Assembly: GCA_948562205.1 (NCBI GenBank)
Contig: CAOYAN010000005.1
Coordinates: forward strand, 1-64,000
Length of the DNA: 64,000 nt
Reading direction: 5' to 3'
Source of the DNA: an uncultured Clostridia bacterium
Lineage (GTDB): Bacteria > Bacillota > Clostridia > TANB77 > CAG-465
The notes beneath the pieces were generated by a model that saw nothing but the letters and a program-made list of their open reading frames with translations, was not told the origin of the DNA and searched no databases. How positions within the stretch are numbered: position 1 is the stretch's first letter; every line of letters begins with the position of its first letter. Shown here one piece after another: positions 9,324-16,693 of this stretch. The translations under genes and the position numbers were made by a program.

Positions 9324-9743
9324 CTATTCATCACATCTCCTCTTAATATTAGAAATCTTACTAATTTCCCTTTCTGGAATATAACAACCAAATATTTTTA
9401 CTATATTATCACTTACTCTTAATTTATATTCCCAGTTTACATTGTATGCTTCAGCATTTTCATCAATATCTGCCTCAAAGCAAGGTACCTTTTCTTTTAA
9501 ATGATTTAATGAATGATCATTTTTAAAACCATCAATAAATATCCAAATTCCTCTTTTAAAATCAATTAAATTTTCCCTATAAAGGTTTACTAATTTTCTA
9601 TGACTTTCTAAAATTTCCCCTCTTGTAAACTCAGGATAACTTTCAAGTTTAAAATTATATAGATGATAATATACATGTCTATCCATATGAAAATCTTGAT
9701 CTCTTGCCTCAAATCCTGTTTTAGAATATCTAATAATTTTCAT
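9324..9743 (-). CDS. Hypothetical protein, 139 aa
   Basis: Not recognised. GAGGTGG lies six bases before the ATG. The protein is soluble and rich in aromatic and charged residues, with no membrane segment or obvious motif. A hairpin over its stop codon (about 9312-9345, GAGGAGATG / CGTCTTCTC followed by a T-rich run on the minus strand) terminates it ahead of mutL. It lies downstream of the micro-ORF array but is separated by that array's terminator, so it is likely a separate unit. Confidence 0.6.
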   Translation of the reverse strand: MKIIRYSKTGFEARDQDFHMDRHVYYHLYNFKLESYPEFTRGEILESHRKLVNLYRENLIDFKRGIWIFIDGFKNDHSLNHLKEKVPCFEADIDENAEAYNVNWEYKLRVSDNIVKIFGCYIPEREISKISNIKRRCDE

Positions 9744-9881
9744 ATATTCACCACCTCAAAATTATTTTTTGGCTTATTTTTTTCATTTTTAAGTATTATA
9801 TATTATATTATTTTTGCTGTCAATATTCTACAAATTTTTTAGAAAAAAAGATACAAAATTACATCTTAATTTAAATTTAGA

Positions 9882-9914
9882 TAAAAAGAGACGCCCTATA
9901 TTTCATAGAACGTC
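9882..9914 (-). terminator. Terminator of the MTRSSIFY array
   Basis: GACG-TTCTAT-gaa-ATATAG-g-GCGTC stem followed on the minus strand by a T-run. It closes the transcription unit that starts at about 10423. Confidence 0.8.
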
Positions 9915-10015
9915 TTTAATATTTATTTATCTATAATCTCTTCTTATCCCATTAGCCCGCCGGGAAAAATTATATCAAAATAAACAGATAGTCTGGGTTA
10001 TCAGCCTCCGAATAA

Positions 10016-10042
10016 CTAATAAAAAATACTCGACCGTGTCAT
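10016..10042 (-). CDS. Micro-ORF MTRSSIFY, copy 3 of 3
   Basis: Nine codons including stop, ATG ACA CGG TCG AGT ATT TTT TAT TAG, preceded by AAAGGAG at ideal spacing. The peptide is identical to the other two copies although the DNA differs. The following spacer keeps GGAGGCTGATAACCC but then diverges: the three-way-junction element is absent and a CCCGGCGGG hairpin and the array terminator follow. Function unknown; a regulatory leader or bioactive micropeptide is possible. Confidence 0.7.
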   Translation of the reverse strand: MTRSSIFY

Positions 10043-10088
10043 GTCTTTCTCCTTTCTTTTTTATTATTGTTATTATAACTATTTAATA

Positions 10089-10139
10089 TTATAGGTCTTA
10101 TTATAGCATGTCTGCTTACGCTGCAGGGCCTGCCTATAA
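10089..10139 (-). ncRNA. Three-way-junction RNA element, copy 2
   Basis: On the minus strand a 7-bp closing stem TTATAGG / CCTATAA encloses hairpin GCAG-gcc-CTGC and hairpin AGCA-gaca-TGCT. Compared with copy 1 the second hairpin changes its outer pair from G-C to A-U, a compensatory double change. It lies between micro-ORF copies 2 and 3. Confidence 0.6.
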
Positions 10140-10180
10140 ATCAAATAATCAGATAGTTGGGGTTATCAGCCTCCAATCAG

Positions 10181-10207
10181 TTAGTAAAAAATACTTGACC
10201 GCGTCAT
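10181..10207 (-). CDS. Micro-ORF MTRSSIFY, copy 2 of 3
   Basis: ATG ACG CGG TCA AGT ATT TTT TAC TAA with GGAGAG upstream. All differences from the other copies (ACG for ACA, TCA for TCG, TTT for TTC, TAC for TAT, TAA for TAG) are synonymous. The CGG arginine codon, very rare in the surrounding AGA-using genes, is kept in every copy. Followed by the conserved GGAGGCTGATAACCC block and a junction element. Confidence 0.72.
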   Translation of the reverse strand: MTRSSIFY

Positions 10208-10248
10208 GTTTCTCTCCTCTCTTATTTTATTATTATAATTATTTAATA

Positions 10249-10299
10249 TTATAGGGCTTATTATGGCATGTCTGCCTACGCTGCAGGGCCTGCCTATAA
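10249..10299 (-). ncRNA. Three-way-junction RNA element, copy 1
   Basis: On the minus strand: closing stem TTATAGG / CCTATAA (7 bp), hairpin GCAG-gcc-CTGC, then hairpin GGCA-gaca-TGCC. It lies between micro-ORF copies 1 and 2. I do not recognise it as a known riboswitch class. Confidence 0.6.
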
Positions 10300-10340
10300 A
10301 TCAAATAATTAGATAGTTGGGGTTATCAGCCTCCAAACAG

Positions 10341-10367
10341 TTAGTAGAAAATACTCGACCGTGTCAT
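10341..10367 (-). CDS. Micro-ORF MTRSSIFY, copy 1 of 3
   Basis: The first coding unit of the array transcript: ATG ACA CGG TCG AGT ATT TTC TAC TAA, with AAAGGAG eight bases upstream. It follows a 5' leader hairpin (10390-10407). The peptide MTRSSIFY has no signal sequence or membrane segment and is too short to be a type I toxin of the usual hydrophobic kind. Confidence 0.72.
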   Translation of the reverse strand: MTRSSIFY

Positions 10368-10389
10368 AGCTTTCTCCTTTCTTTCACTT

Positions 10390-10458
10390 CCTATTTATTA
10401 AAATAGGTATTATCAGTTAACTGATTAAAAGTATATCGCATTTTATTTGTTATGTCAA
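10390..10458 (-). promoter_or_regulatory. Array promoter with palindromic operator and 5' leader hairpin
   Basis: TTGACA (10453-10458), 17-base spacer, TATACT (10430-10435). The perfect 14-bp palindrome ATCAGTTAACTGAT (10412-10425) covers the expected start of transcription, as an operator would. A CCTATTT-tta-AAATAGG type hairpin (10390-10407) follows in the leader. A repressor, perhaps of the DtxR/MntR or another dimeric family, is a guess; no such gene is adjacent. Confidence 0.75.
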
Positions 10459-10471
10459 GTAAAATATCAAA

Positions 10472-10510
10472 AATAAAGAGAAAAAGTTAAATTTTATTTT
10501 TCTCTTTATT
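10472..10510 (-). terminator. mutS terminator
   Basis: AATAAAGAGAAAAA / TTTTTCTCTTTATT inverted repeat just after the mutS stop. It isolates the micro-ORF array from mutS transcription. Confidence 0.7.
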
Positions 10511-10518
10511 AACTCATA

Positions 10519-13119
10519 CTATTTTAATTTTTCTTTAAGTCTATATAAAACTTCTAAAGCATCCTTTGGAGTTAGGTCATCTAAGTCAGTCTTTTCAAGT
10601 ATTTTAGACACTTCAGCCATTTTGTAATTAAACATATCTACTTGAATTTCTTCTGTAGTTATTTTTTTCTTTTTTTCTTGTATTGTCTTTTTAGCAAGAT
10701 CAACATTCTCTAGATATTTTAATATTTCTTTTGCTCTATTAATAACAGGTTTTGCAACACCTGCAAGTTTTGCAACATATATACCATAAGACTCATCTGC
10801 TCCTCCTGGTATAATTTTTCTTAAGAATATTACATCATCACCTTTTTCTTTTACTTCAACAGAATAATTTTTTACTCCATCAATTTTTTGATCTAATTCT
10901 ATTAATTCATGATAATGTGTTGCAAACAATGTTTTTGCTCCAATTTTTTCTAAATCTGCAACATATTCTACTGTTGCCCATGCAATAGCAAGACCATCAT
11001 AAGTAGAAGTACCTCTACCAATTTCATCAAGTATTATCAAACTATTTTTTGTAGCATTTTCTAAAATATTAGATAATTCTTGCATTTCTACCATAAATGT
11101 AGATTGTCCCATTGCAAGATCATCTGATGCACCAATTCTTGTAAAAATTCTATCTACAATTGAAAGCTTAGCACTATCAGCTGGTACAAAAGAACCTAGT
11201 TGTGCCATATATGTGATAATTGCAACTTGTCTCATATATGTAGATTTACCTGCCATATTAGGACCTGTAATAATTAAAAATCTATCAGTAGAATTATTTA
11301 GCACTATATCATTTGGTATAAAATCTTCATTTCTTAAAGCCTTTTCAACAACTGCATGTCTACCATTTATAACACTTATTTCCCCAGTATCAACAATTTC
11401 AGGTTTAACATAGTTGTTATTTACTGCAACAGTTGCAAATGAACAAAGAACATCTAAAACTGAAATAACATTTGCAGTTTTTTGAATTCTAATTACTTGA
11501 TCTGCAACTTTTTTTCTTATTTCACAAAATATATTATATTCTACATCTACAAGTTTTTCTTTTGCACCAAGTATTTTATCTTCTATTTCTTTTAATTCTT
11601 CAGTAATATATCTTTCTGCTCCTGCAAGTGTTTGTTTTCTTATATACCTATCTTCTGGTACTAAACTTTTATATGAATTAGTAACTTCAATATAATATCC
11701 AAAAACTCTATTATATCCAACCCTTAACCATTTTCCCTTTATTCCTGTTCTTTCTTTTTCCTTTGCTTCTAGCTCCATTAACCAATCTTGTCCATCAGTT
11801 GAAGCCTTTCTATACTCATCTACACGCTCATCAAAAGAAGACTTTATTATTCCACCCTCTTTTATATTTATTCCTGCATCTTCTATAATTGCATTATCTA
11901 TTAAATCATATACATCATCTAATATATCTAAATTATTATATAGTTCAGTAAAGTATCTATTTTTTGTTTTATCTACTACATTTGCAATAATATTTTTTAA
12001 TTCAGGTAATTTTTTTAATGAATTTTTAAGTGAAGTTATTTCTCTTGCATTTGCACTAGATCCAACTACTTTTGCTATTAATCTTTCAATATCATATACA
12101 GTTTTTAAAGCATCTTGTAAATCATCTTTTAACATATTATCTTTTGTCAATACTTCTACTGCATCTTGTCTTTTAATAATTTCTTCTTTATCAAGAAGTG
12201 GAGCCTCAATCCAATGTCTTAGAGCTCGTCCCCCCATTGCAGTAACAGTTTCATCTAATACCCACAAAAGACTACCTTTCTTAGTTTTTTCTCTATTTGC
12301 TTCTAATATTTCTAAGTTTTTTCTTGTACTAGTATCAAGTTGCATATATTTTTCAATTTCATACCTATTTATAGAATTTAACTGATTAATACTAGTTTTT
12401 TGAGTATCTTCAACATAATTTAATAAAAGTTTTGAAGCTTCACACTCTAAACTTGAAATATTATCACTTGATTTTTGTAACATATTATTTAAAAATTCAT
12501 TTTCTCTTAAATCATTATATGAACTTATATATATATCAAAATATTTATTAAGATCCTTTAAAAACATACTATTTTGTTTTGTCTTTTCAGGTAGGACTAT
12601 TTCTGATGGAGATATTCTTGAAATTTCATTTATAATTTTTATATTAACATCATATCCATTAACACTTGAAACAAAAAACTCTCCTGTTGATACATCACAA
12701 AATGCAATAGCACACTCTTTTTTATCATAAATTATGGAAGCTATATAATTATTCTTCTTTTCATCTAGCATAGTAAGTTCTGTTATTGTACCAGGTGTAA
12801 CTATTTTTACAACATCTCTTTTTACAATTCCCTTAGCTTCTTTTGCATCCTCTAATTGTTCACAAATTGCTACTTTATATCCTTTTTCAACTAATTTTGG
12901 TATATATGTATTAACTGCGTGATGTGGAATTCCGCACATAGGTGCTCTCTCTTCTAGTCCACAGTCTTTTCCTGTTAATGTAAGTTCTAGTTCTTTACTA
13001 CAAGTCTTAGCATCTTCAAAAAACATTTCATAAAAATCTCCAAGTCTATAGAATAAAATACAATCATTATACTTCTCTTTTGTATCTAAATACATCTGCA
13101 TCATTGGTGTAAGTGCCAT
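10519..13119 (-). CDS. mutS: DNA mismatch repair protein MutS
   Basis: Mismatch-recognition ATPase, 866 aa, full length. The N-terminal mismatch-binding motif is FYEMF within LGDFYEMFFEDA (about residue 28). The C-terminal ABC-type ATPase shows Walker A GPNMAGKSTYM, the signature region, Walker B LIILDEIGRGTSTYDG and the switch histidine segment TLFATHYHEL. It forms a dimer on DNA and recruits MutL. A GGAGG lies before the ATG. It is not directly linked to mutL; the array and a 139-aa gene lie between. Confidence 0.97.
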   Translation of the reverse strand: MALTPMMQMYLDTKEKYNDCILFYRLGDFYEMFFEDAKTCSKELELTLTGKDCGLEERAPMCGIPHHAVNTYIPKLVEKGYKVAICEQLEDAKEAKGIVKRDVVKIVTPGTITELTMLDEKKNNYIASIIYDKKECAIAFCDVSTGEFFVSSVNGYDVNIKIINEISRISPSEIVLPEKTKQNSMFLKDLNKYFDIYISSYNDLRENEFLNNMLQKSSDNISSLECEASKLLLNYVEDTQKTSINQLNSINRYEIEKYMQLDTSTRKNLEILEANREKTKKGSLLWVLDETVTAMGGRALRHWIEAPLLDKEEIIKRQDAVEVLTKDNMLKDDLQDALKTVYDIERLIAKVVGSSANAREITSLKNSLKKLPELKNIIANVVDKTKNRYFTELYNNLDILDDVYDLIDNAIIEDAGINIKEGGIIKSSFDERVDEYRKASTDGQDWLMELEAKEKERTGIKGKWLRVGYNRVFGYYIEVTNSYKSLVPEDRYIRKQTLAGAERYITEELKEIEDKILGAKEKLVDVEYNIFCEIRKKVADQVIRIQKTANVISVLDVLCSFATVAVNNNYVKPEIVDTGEISVINGRHAVVEKALRNEDFIPNDIVLNNSTDRFLIITGPNMAGKSTYMRQVAIITYMAQLGSFVPADSAKLSIVDRIFTRIGASDDLAMGQSTFMVEMQELSNILENATKNSLIILDEIGRGTSTYDGLAIAWATVEYVADLEKIGAKTLFATHYHELIELDQKIDGVKNYSVEVKEKGDDVIFLRKIIPGGADESYGIYVAKLAGVAKPVINRAKEILKYLENVDLAKKTIQEKKKKITTEEIQVDMFNYKMAEVSKILEKTDLDDLTPKDALEVLYRLKEKLK

Positions 13120-13177
13120 ATTTTTTCCTCCTTATATACCTTAATCTTCCTGCATAATTATACTAGAAAATAGAAAA

Positions 13178-13204
13178 AAAAACAAGAGGTCAAAGCCTCT
13201 TGCT
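13178..13204 (-). terminator. Terminator of the 154-aa gene
   Basis: CAAGAGG-loop-CCTCTTG stem followed on the minus strand by a long T-run. Confidence 0.7.
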
Positions 13205-13236
13205 CATCATATTTTTTAACATTATAAATATTATTA

Positions 13237-13701
13237 TTAATAGTATTTTTCAGCAAATACAACATTTAAAAAATTTTTACAAAGTTCTATATCATATTCA
13301 GAATTTTCTGATATAGTCTCCATATATTTATTTCTATCATGCACACATTTTATTCTTTTTACATTAATAACTTTAGGTGCTAAGCAATCATCAAATACAA
13401 AATCTACCCCAAATTGTAAAATTAAGCTTGTACATTCATCTGAAAAAATTATACTTTCTTTAAGTAATTCACAGTTTATTTCCAATTTATAGTTATCAGA
13501 TGTTCCAACCTGTTTTAAGGGCATAACTAACTGACCTATTTCGTATCCACCAATCATTCCTAAAATAGTATATCTACTTGGATGTACTATCTTATGTAAG
13601 TAGATATCTACTTGTGATCTTTCTGTCTGCCGATATTTATTTACTTTATCCCACATTTTCATCTTTTTAAAGTCTAATTTTAAATCTTTTAAAAATCTCA
13701 T
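13237..13701 (-). CDS. Hypothetical protein, 154 aa
   Basis: Not recognised. AGGAGG precedes the ATG and a terminator follows, so the gene is a single unit. The protein is soluble, with a basic N terminus (RFLKDLKLDFKKMK), a central Gly-rich stretch (ILGMIGGYEIGQL) and four cysteines spread without a zinc-ribbon spacing. No neighbour suggests a role. Confidence 0.6.
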   Translation of the reverse strand: MRFLKDLKLDFKKMKMWDKVNKYRQTERSQVDIYLHKIVHPSRYTILGMIGGYEIGQLVMPLKQVGTSDNYKLEINCELLKESIIFSDECTSLILQFGVDFVFDDCLAPKVINVKRIKCVHDRNKYMETISENSEYDIELCKNFLNVVFAEKYY

Positions 13702-13802
13702 TATTTACCTCCTAAATACTTATTTAAGTTTTTGTTTTTGAATTTATAAAATTATACTATTTTATAGCAAACATGTCAAATAAAATATTTACTGACATGT
13801 AA

Positions 13803-13836
13803 AAGCCCACATTTATAATTAATATAAATGTGAGCA
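13803..13836 (-). terminator. Terminator of the 65-aa gene
   Basis: CACATTTAT / ATAAATGTG stem followed by a T-run on the minus strand. Confidence 0.65.
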
Positions 13837-13841
13837 ATTAC

Positions 13842-14039
13842 CTACCACTGATCTCTTATTTGTTGCCGTGCTAGTTCCTCTTCAAACTTAAAATAATCTT
13901 CGCGGATCTTACTAAAAGCAACTTCACGTTCACCATCTAATGCTGCCTCATTGTACTCATCCTCAAGTTCCATTTCAAGTAAAACCATTTCTAAGCTACA
14001 TTCCGTTGCATTTGCATACATCATCATATTTTCCTCCAT
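13842..14039 (-). CDS. Small acidic hypothetical protein, 65 aa
   Basis: Not recognised. AGGAAAAT-type ribosome binding site (GGAGG within four to eight bases of the ATG) and a dedicated terminator support expression. It is strongly acidic and helical in character (many Glu, Met and Ala), with no transmembrane segment. A short regulatory or coat-associated protein is possible, but nothing in the sequence decides. Confidence 0.55.
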   Translation of the reverse strand: MEENMMMYANATECSLEMVLLEMELEDEYNEAALDGEREVAFSKIREDYFKFEEELARQQIRDQW

Positions 14040-14131
14040 GATATAAACTTACTCTTTTAATTATAGAGTTTCCATTAAACTACTATTTTTATTGTACCAA
14101 ATTTTTAGCAAAAAGTCAACTATTATGTAAA

Positions 14132-14656
14132 TTATAGTATACCCACATTAACTAAAGTAACACCTACAATCATAGCACATACATCAGCAATAATTCCAGC
14201 AATTATAATCCCCCTTGCTTTTTTTATACCTACAGCTCCAAGTAAGATTGTAACAGTATAAAGTGTTGTTTCAGTTGCTCCCATAATAACAGATGCCATT
14301 TTTCCAGATATAGAATCAGGACCATTATTTTTAAATATATCCATTACTATTGAAGTAGATGCACCGCCAGATAGTGGTCTCATAATACAAAGAGGTATAA
14401 TATCATCTGGTATATTAAAAAAACTAAGTACTGGTTTTAATGGTGTAAGTAATACATTTAAAGCACCAGTATCCCTTAAAACATACATAGCAATTGTTAT
14501 AGCTAGTATATATGGAAATATAGAATATACTATTTTTAATCCTTCCAATACTCCATCTACAAATAATTTAAACACATCTTTTTTTTCTTTAATTCCACAG
14601 ATAATTATAAATATAATAAGTAGAGGAACTATATATGACACAAATTTATTTAACAT
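14132..14656 (-). CDS. spmB: Spore maturation protein B
   Basis: A 174-aa membrane protein of the nucleoside-recognition/Gate family. Hydrophobic segments surround the conserved core MRPLSGGASTSIVMDIF and the MGATETTLYT motif, both typical of SpmB. In Bacillus, SpmA and SpmB are needed for full dehydration of the spore core. It directly follows spmA, with the last base of one gene meeting the first of the other. Its presence supports endospore formation in this organism. Confidence 0.9.
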   Translation of the reverse strand: MLNKFVSYIVPLLIIFIIICGIKEKKDVFKLFVDGVLEGLKIVYSIFPYILAITIAMYVLRDTGALNVLLTPLKPVLSFFNIPDDIIPLCIMRPLSGGASTSIVMDIFKNNGPDSISGKMASVIMGATETTLYTVTILLGAVGIKKARGIIIAGIIADVCAMIVGVTLVNVGIL

Positions 14657-15231
14657 TACATCACCTTTTTATTTAAAATTTTAATAGCTATAAGTCCTAC
14701 TATAAGAGAAGTTATTGTAACAATCCATATAGGAATTACTATAGCTGTAGGATTTACTGAATTATAGAGTGCTCTCATTGCAATCATATTAGTTGGTATT
14801 ATTTGAAGTGATGCTGCATTTAAAACAATAAAAGTTGTCATATTATTATTTGGCGTATCTTTTTTATCATTTATCTTTTGTAATTCTTTTATTGATTTTA
14901 TTCCATTTATTGTAGCTGCATTTCCAACACCTATCATATTAGATGTAATATTTAAACTCATATATTCTACAGCTTCTTCACTTAATTTTTTCCTATCAAA
15001 TAGTAAATATAATATTTTTGAAAACTTCTTTGCAAATATCTTTAAAATTTTAGTTTCTGATAAAATTTTAAACATTCCACTCCAAAAGCACATCATACCA
15101 GTAAGATTTATTACATTTTCAATACTTGATTTACTACCATTCATCACACTATCTATAACGGTTTCTACATTTCCCATAAAACATGCAACTATTATTCCAA
15201 CTATAATTATAAATGACCAAATCTTAGACAT
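14656..15231 (-). CDS. spmA: Spore maturation protein A
   Basis: A 191-aa membrane protein with N-terminal anchor, the conserved WSGMFKILSETKI region, and GNAATINGIKSIKEL followed by FIVLNAASLQIIPTNMIAMR, all family marks of SpmA. It acts with SpmB in the forespore membrane during core dehydration. The two genes form an operon. A TATAAT-like region upstream near 15257 and the divergent promoter of the FTR-like gene share the 94-base gap. Confidence 0.9.
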   Translation of the reverse strand: MSKIWSFIIIVGIIVACFMGNVETVIDSVMNGSKSSIENVINLTGMMCFWSGMFKILSETKILKIFAKKFSKILYLLFDRKKLSEEAVEYMSLNITSNMIGVGNAATINGIKSIKELQKINDKKDTPNNNMTTFIVLNAASLQIIPTNMIAMRALYNSVNPTAIVIPIWIVTITSLIVGLIAIKILNKKVM

Positions 15232-15325
15232 ATTTCACCTCAAAAATTAATATATTAAATTATATGTAAATAATTAATTTTGATAACAATTAATTATTAT
15301 GATATAATTATATGGGAGGGATTAA

Positions 15326-15511
15326 ATGAAAGGTTATAGATTAAATGAAGACATAGATTATGTTTTAAAAATAATGCAAGGAATAGAAAAAAAAGATGGA
15401 CACTGTCCATGTAGAGTGAAAGTAGATGATACTACACTTTGTCCATGTGATGAATTTATAAAAGAGGGAATTTGTAAATGCAAACTATTTTTACCAATAG
15501 ATGAAAAATAA
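15326..15511 (+). CDS. Small ferredoxin-thioredoxin-reductase-like protein
   Basis: A 61-aa protein with the triple cysteine motif CPC-x9-CPC-x8-CKC that resembles the 4Fe-4S/disulfide core of ferredoxin-thioredoxin reductase catalytic subunits (classically CPC-x16-CPC-x8-CHC). The shorter first spacing and CKC in place of CHC set it apart. Stand-alone versions occur in anaerobes and probably pass electrons to disulfides. Promoter TTGATA, 17 bases, TATAAT and GGGAGGG precede the ATG. It diverges from spmA. Confidence 0.8.
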   Translation: MKGYRLNEDIDYVLKIMQGIEKKDGHCPCRVKVDDTTLCPCDEFIKEGICKCKLFLPIDEK

Positions 15512-15555
15512 TTTTTTTAAGAAATATAATTTTTAAACATATTTTTAGAAAAGAT

Positions 15556-15580
15556 GACACAGATATTACTCTGTGCCATT
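15556..15580 (-). terminator. Terminator of the 295-aa gene
   Basis: GCACAGAGT-loop-CTGTGTC type stem with a T-rich run on the minus strand, between convergent genes. Confidence 0.55.
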
Positions 15581-15586
15581 TATATT

Positions 15587-16474
15587 TTAAATAATTATAT
15601 AATCCAAAATTTCTTGTTTAGCTTTAAAAATACACCTTTTTAAATGAGTTACCATACATTCAATTTGACTATGTGTTACAGGATTTATATTTCCAATATT
15701 ATCAGGATTCCACGCAAGTCCATTTTTTATACTAATTGATAAATTTTCACTTACATTATCTTTAGTAAAATACATAAGATTTACAACTTCATCAACTGGT
15801 AAACCATCATTACCATTATTAAAATAATGACTAATAGCAGTATATCCGCTGTCTTTTCCAACACATGAATCATTAAAGGCACTCATATAATAATACCACC
15901 CATTTTTATTATTTACAAAACCAATTTTTGTATTATCTTTAACTAAAGAAATTCTCACATTTGAATAATCAGAGTTTTTCTCTTCTTTAATGTCTAATGA
16001 CATATTTATTAAATCAAAATATTCAATTGGATACTCTAATTTAAAACTATCATTTCCATAAGGATTTACCATGTCATCAAACACTAATAGTGTTTCTTGT
16101 AGACTATTTAACCCAGTAATATCGCATCCAAAATAATGTTTAATATTACTATTTTTTATTTTTAATTCTTCAAATATTTTATTATAAGTCTGATTTATTA
16201 AACTATATAATAAGTTTACATCATATTTTTTCTCAAGAGTTAATAAATTATTGAGGAGACTATCAATCGATCTAATTTTTTCATTTAATAATTTTTCAGC
16301 TCTAGGATTATTTTTTGCATCCAAAATTTTACAATAATCACCACAATGAACAAAAATAACATCATTTGCTAAAAAAGCTGGCAAAGATACACCATTTACT
16401 CCGTTTAACTGATGTATTTTTTCTGACCCATACGTTTCCATAGCTACAAAAAATTCTTTAAAAGTGATACCCAT
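15587..16474 (-). CDS. Hypothetical protein, 295 aa
   Basis: Not recognised. AGGAGG lies seven bases before the ATG at 16474 (MGITFKEFF); a longer in-frame start exists but has no ribosome binding site and codes for an unlikely hydrophobic leader. The protein is soluble and Asn-rich, with a C-terminal SQIECMVTHLKRCIFKAKQEI helix. No fold is evident by eye. It stands alone. Confidence 0.6.
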   Translation of the reverse strand: MGITFKEFFVAMETYGSEKIHQLNGVNGVSLPAFLANDVIFVHCGDYCKILDAKNNPRAEKLLNEKIRSIDSLLNNLLTLEKKYDVNLLYSLINQTYNKIFEELKIKNSNIKHYFGCDITGLNSLQETLLVFDDMVNPYGNDSFKLEYPIEYFDLINMSLDIKEEKNSDYSNVRISLVKDNTKIGFVNNKNGWYYYMSAFNDSCVGKDSGYTAISHYFNNGNDGLPVDEVVNLMYFTKDNVSENLSISIKNGLAWNPDNIGNINPVTHSQIECMVTHLKRCIFKAKQEILDYIII

Positions 16475-16693
16475 AACATGACCTCCTTTTGTAATACATA
16501 TTAATTTATTACTATATAATAACATGTTCATTATCATAACATTATATATATTAAGTGTCAAGCCTATTTTTAAAAATACTAACAAATATTAATTAATTAA
16601 AAATTTAGGTTAAATACTTAATTTCCATTTTTATATAGATATTTTTACTTTAATATTATATAATTTAACTATATTTTTACTAAGGAGTTAATT

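Noticed and set aside
10016..10367. Type I toxin-antitoxin repeats
   Set aside because: The 8-residue peptide is not hydrophobic and no antisense promoter across the units was evident.
9960..10420. CRISPR array
   Set aside because: Only three units, each about 160 bases, with conserved coding and structural parts; no short identical repeats separated by unique spacers and no cas genes.
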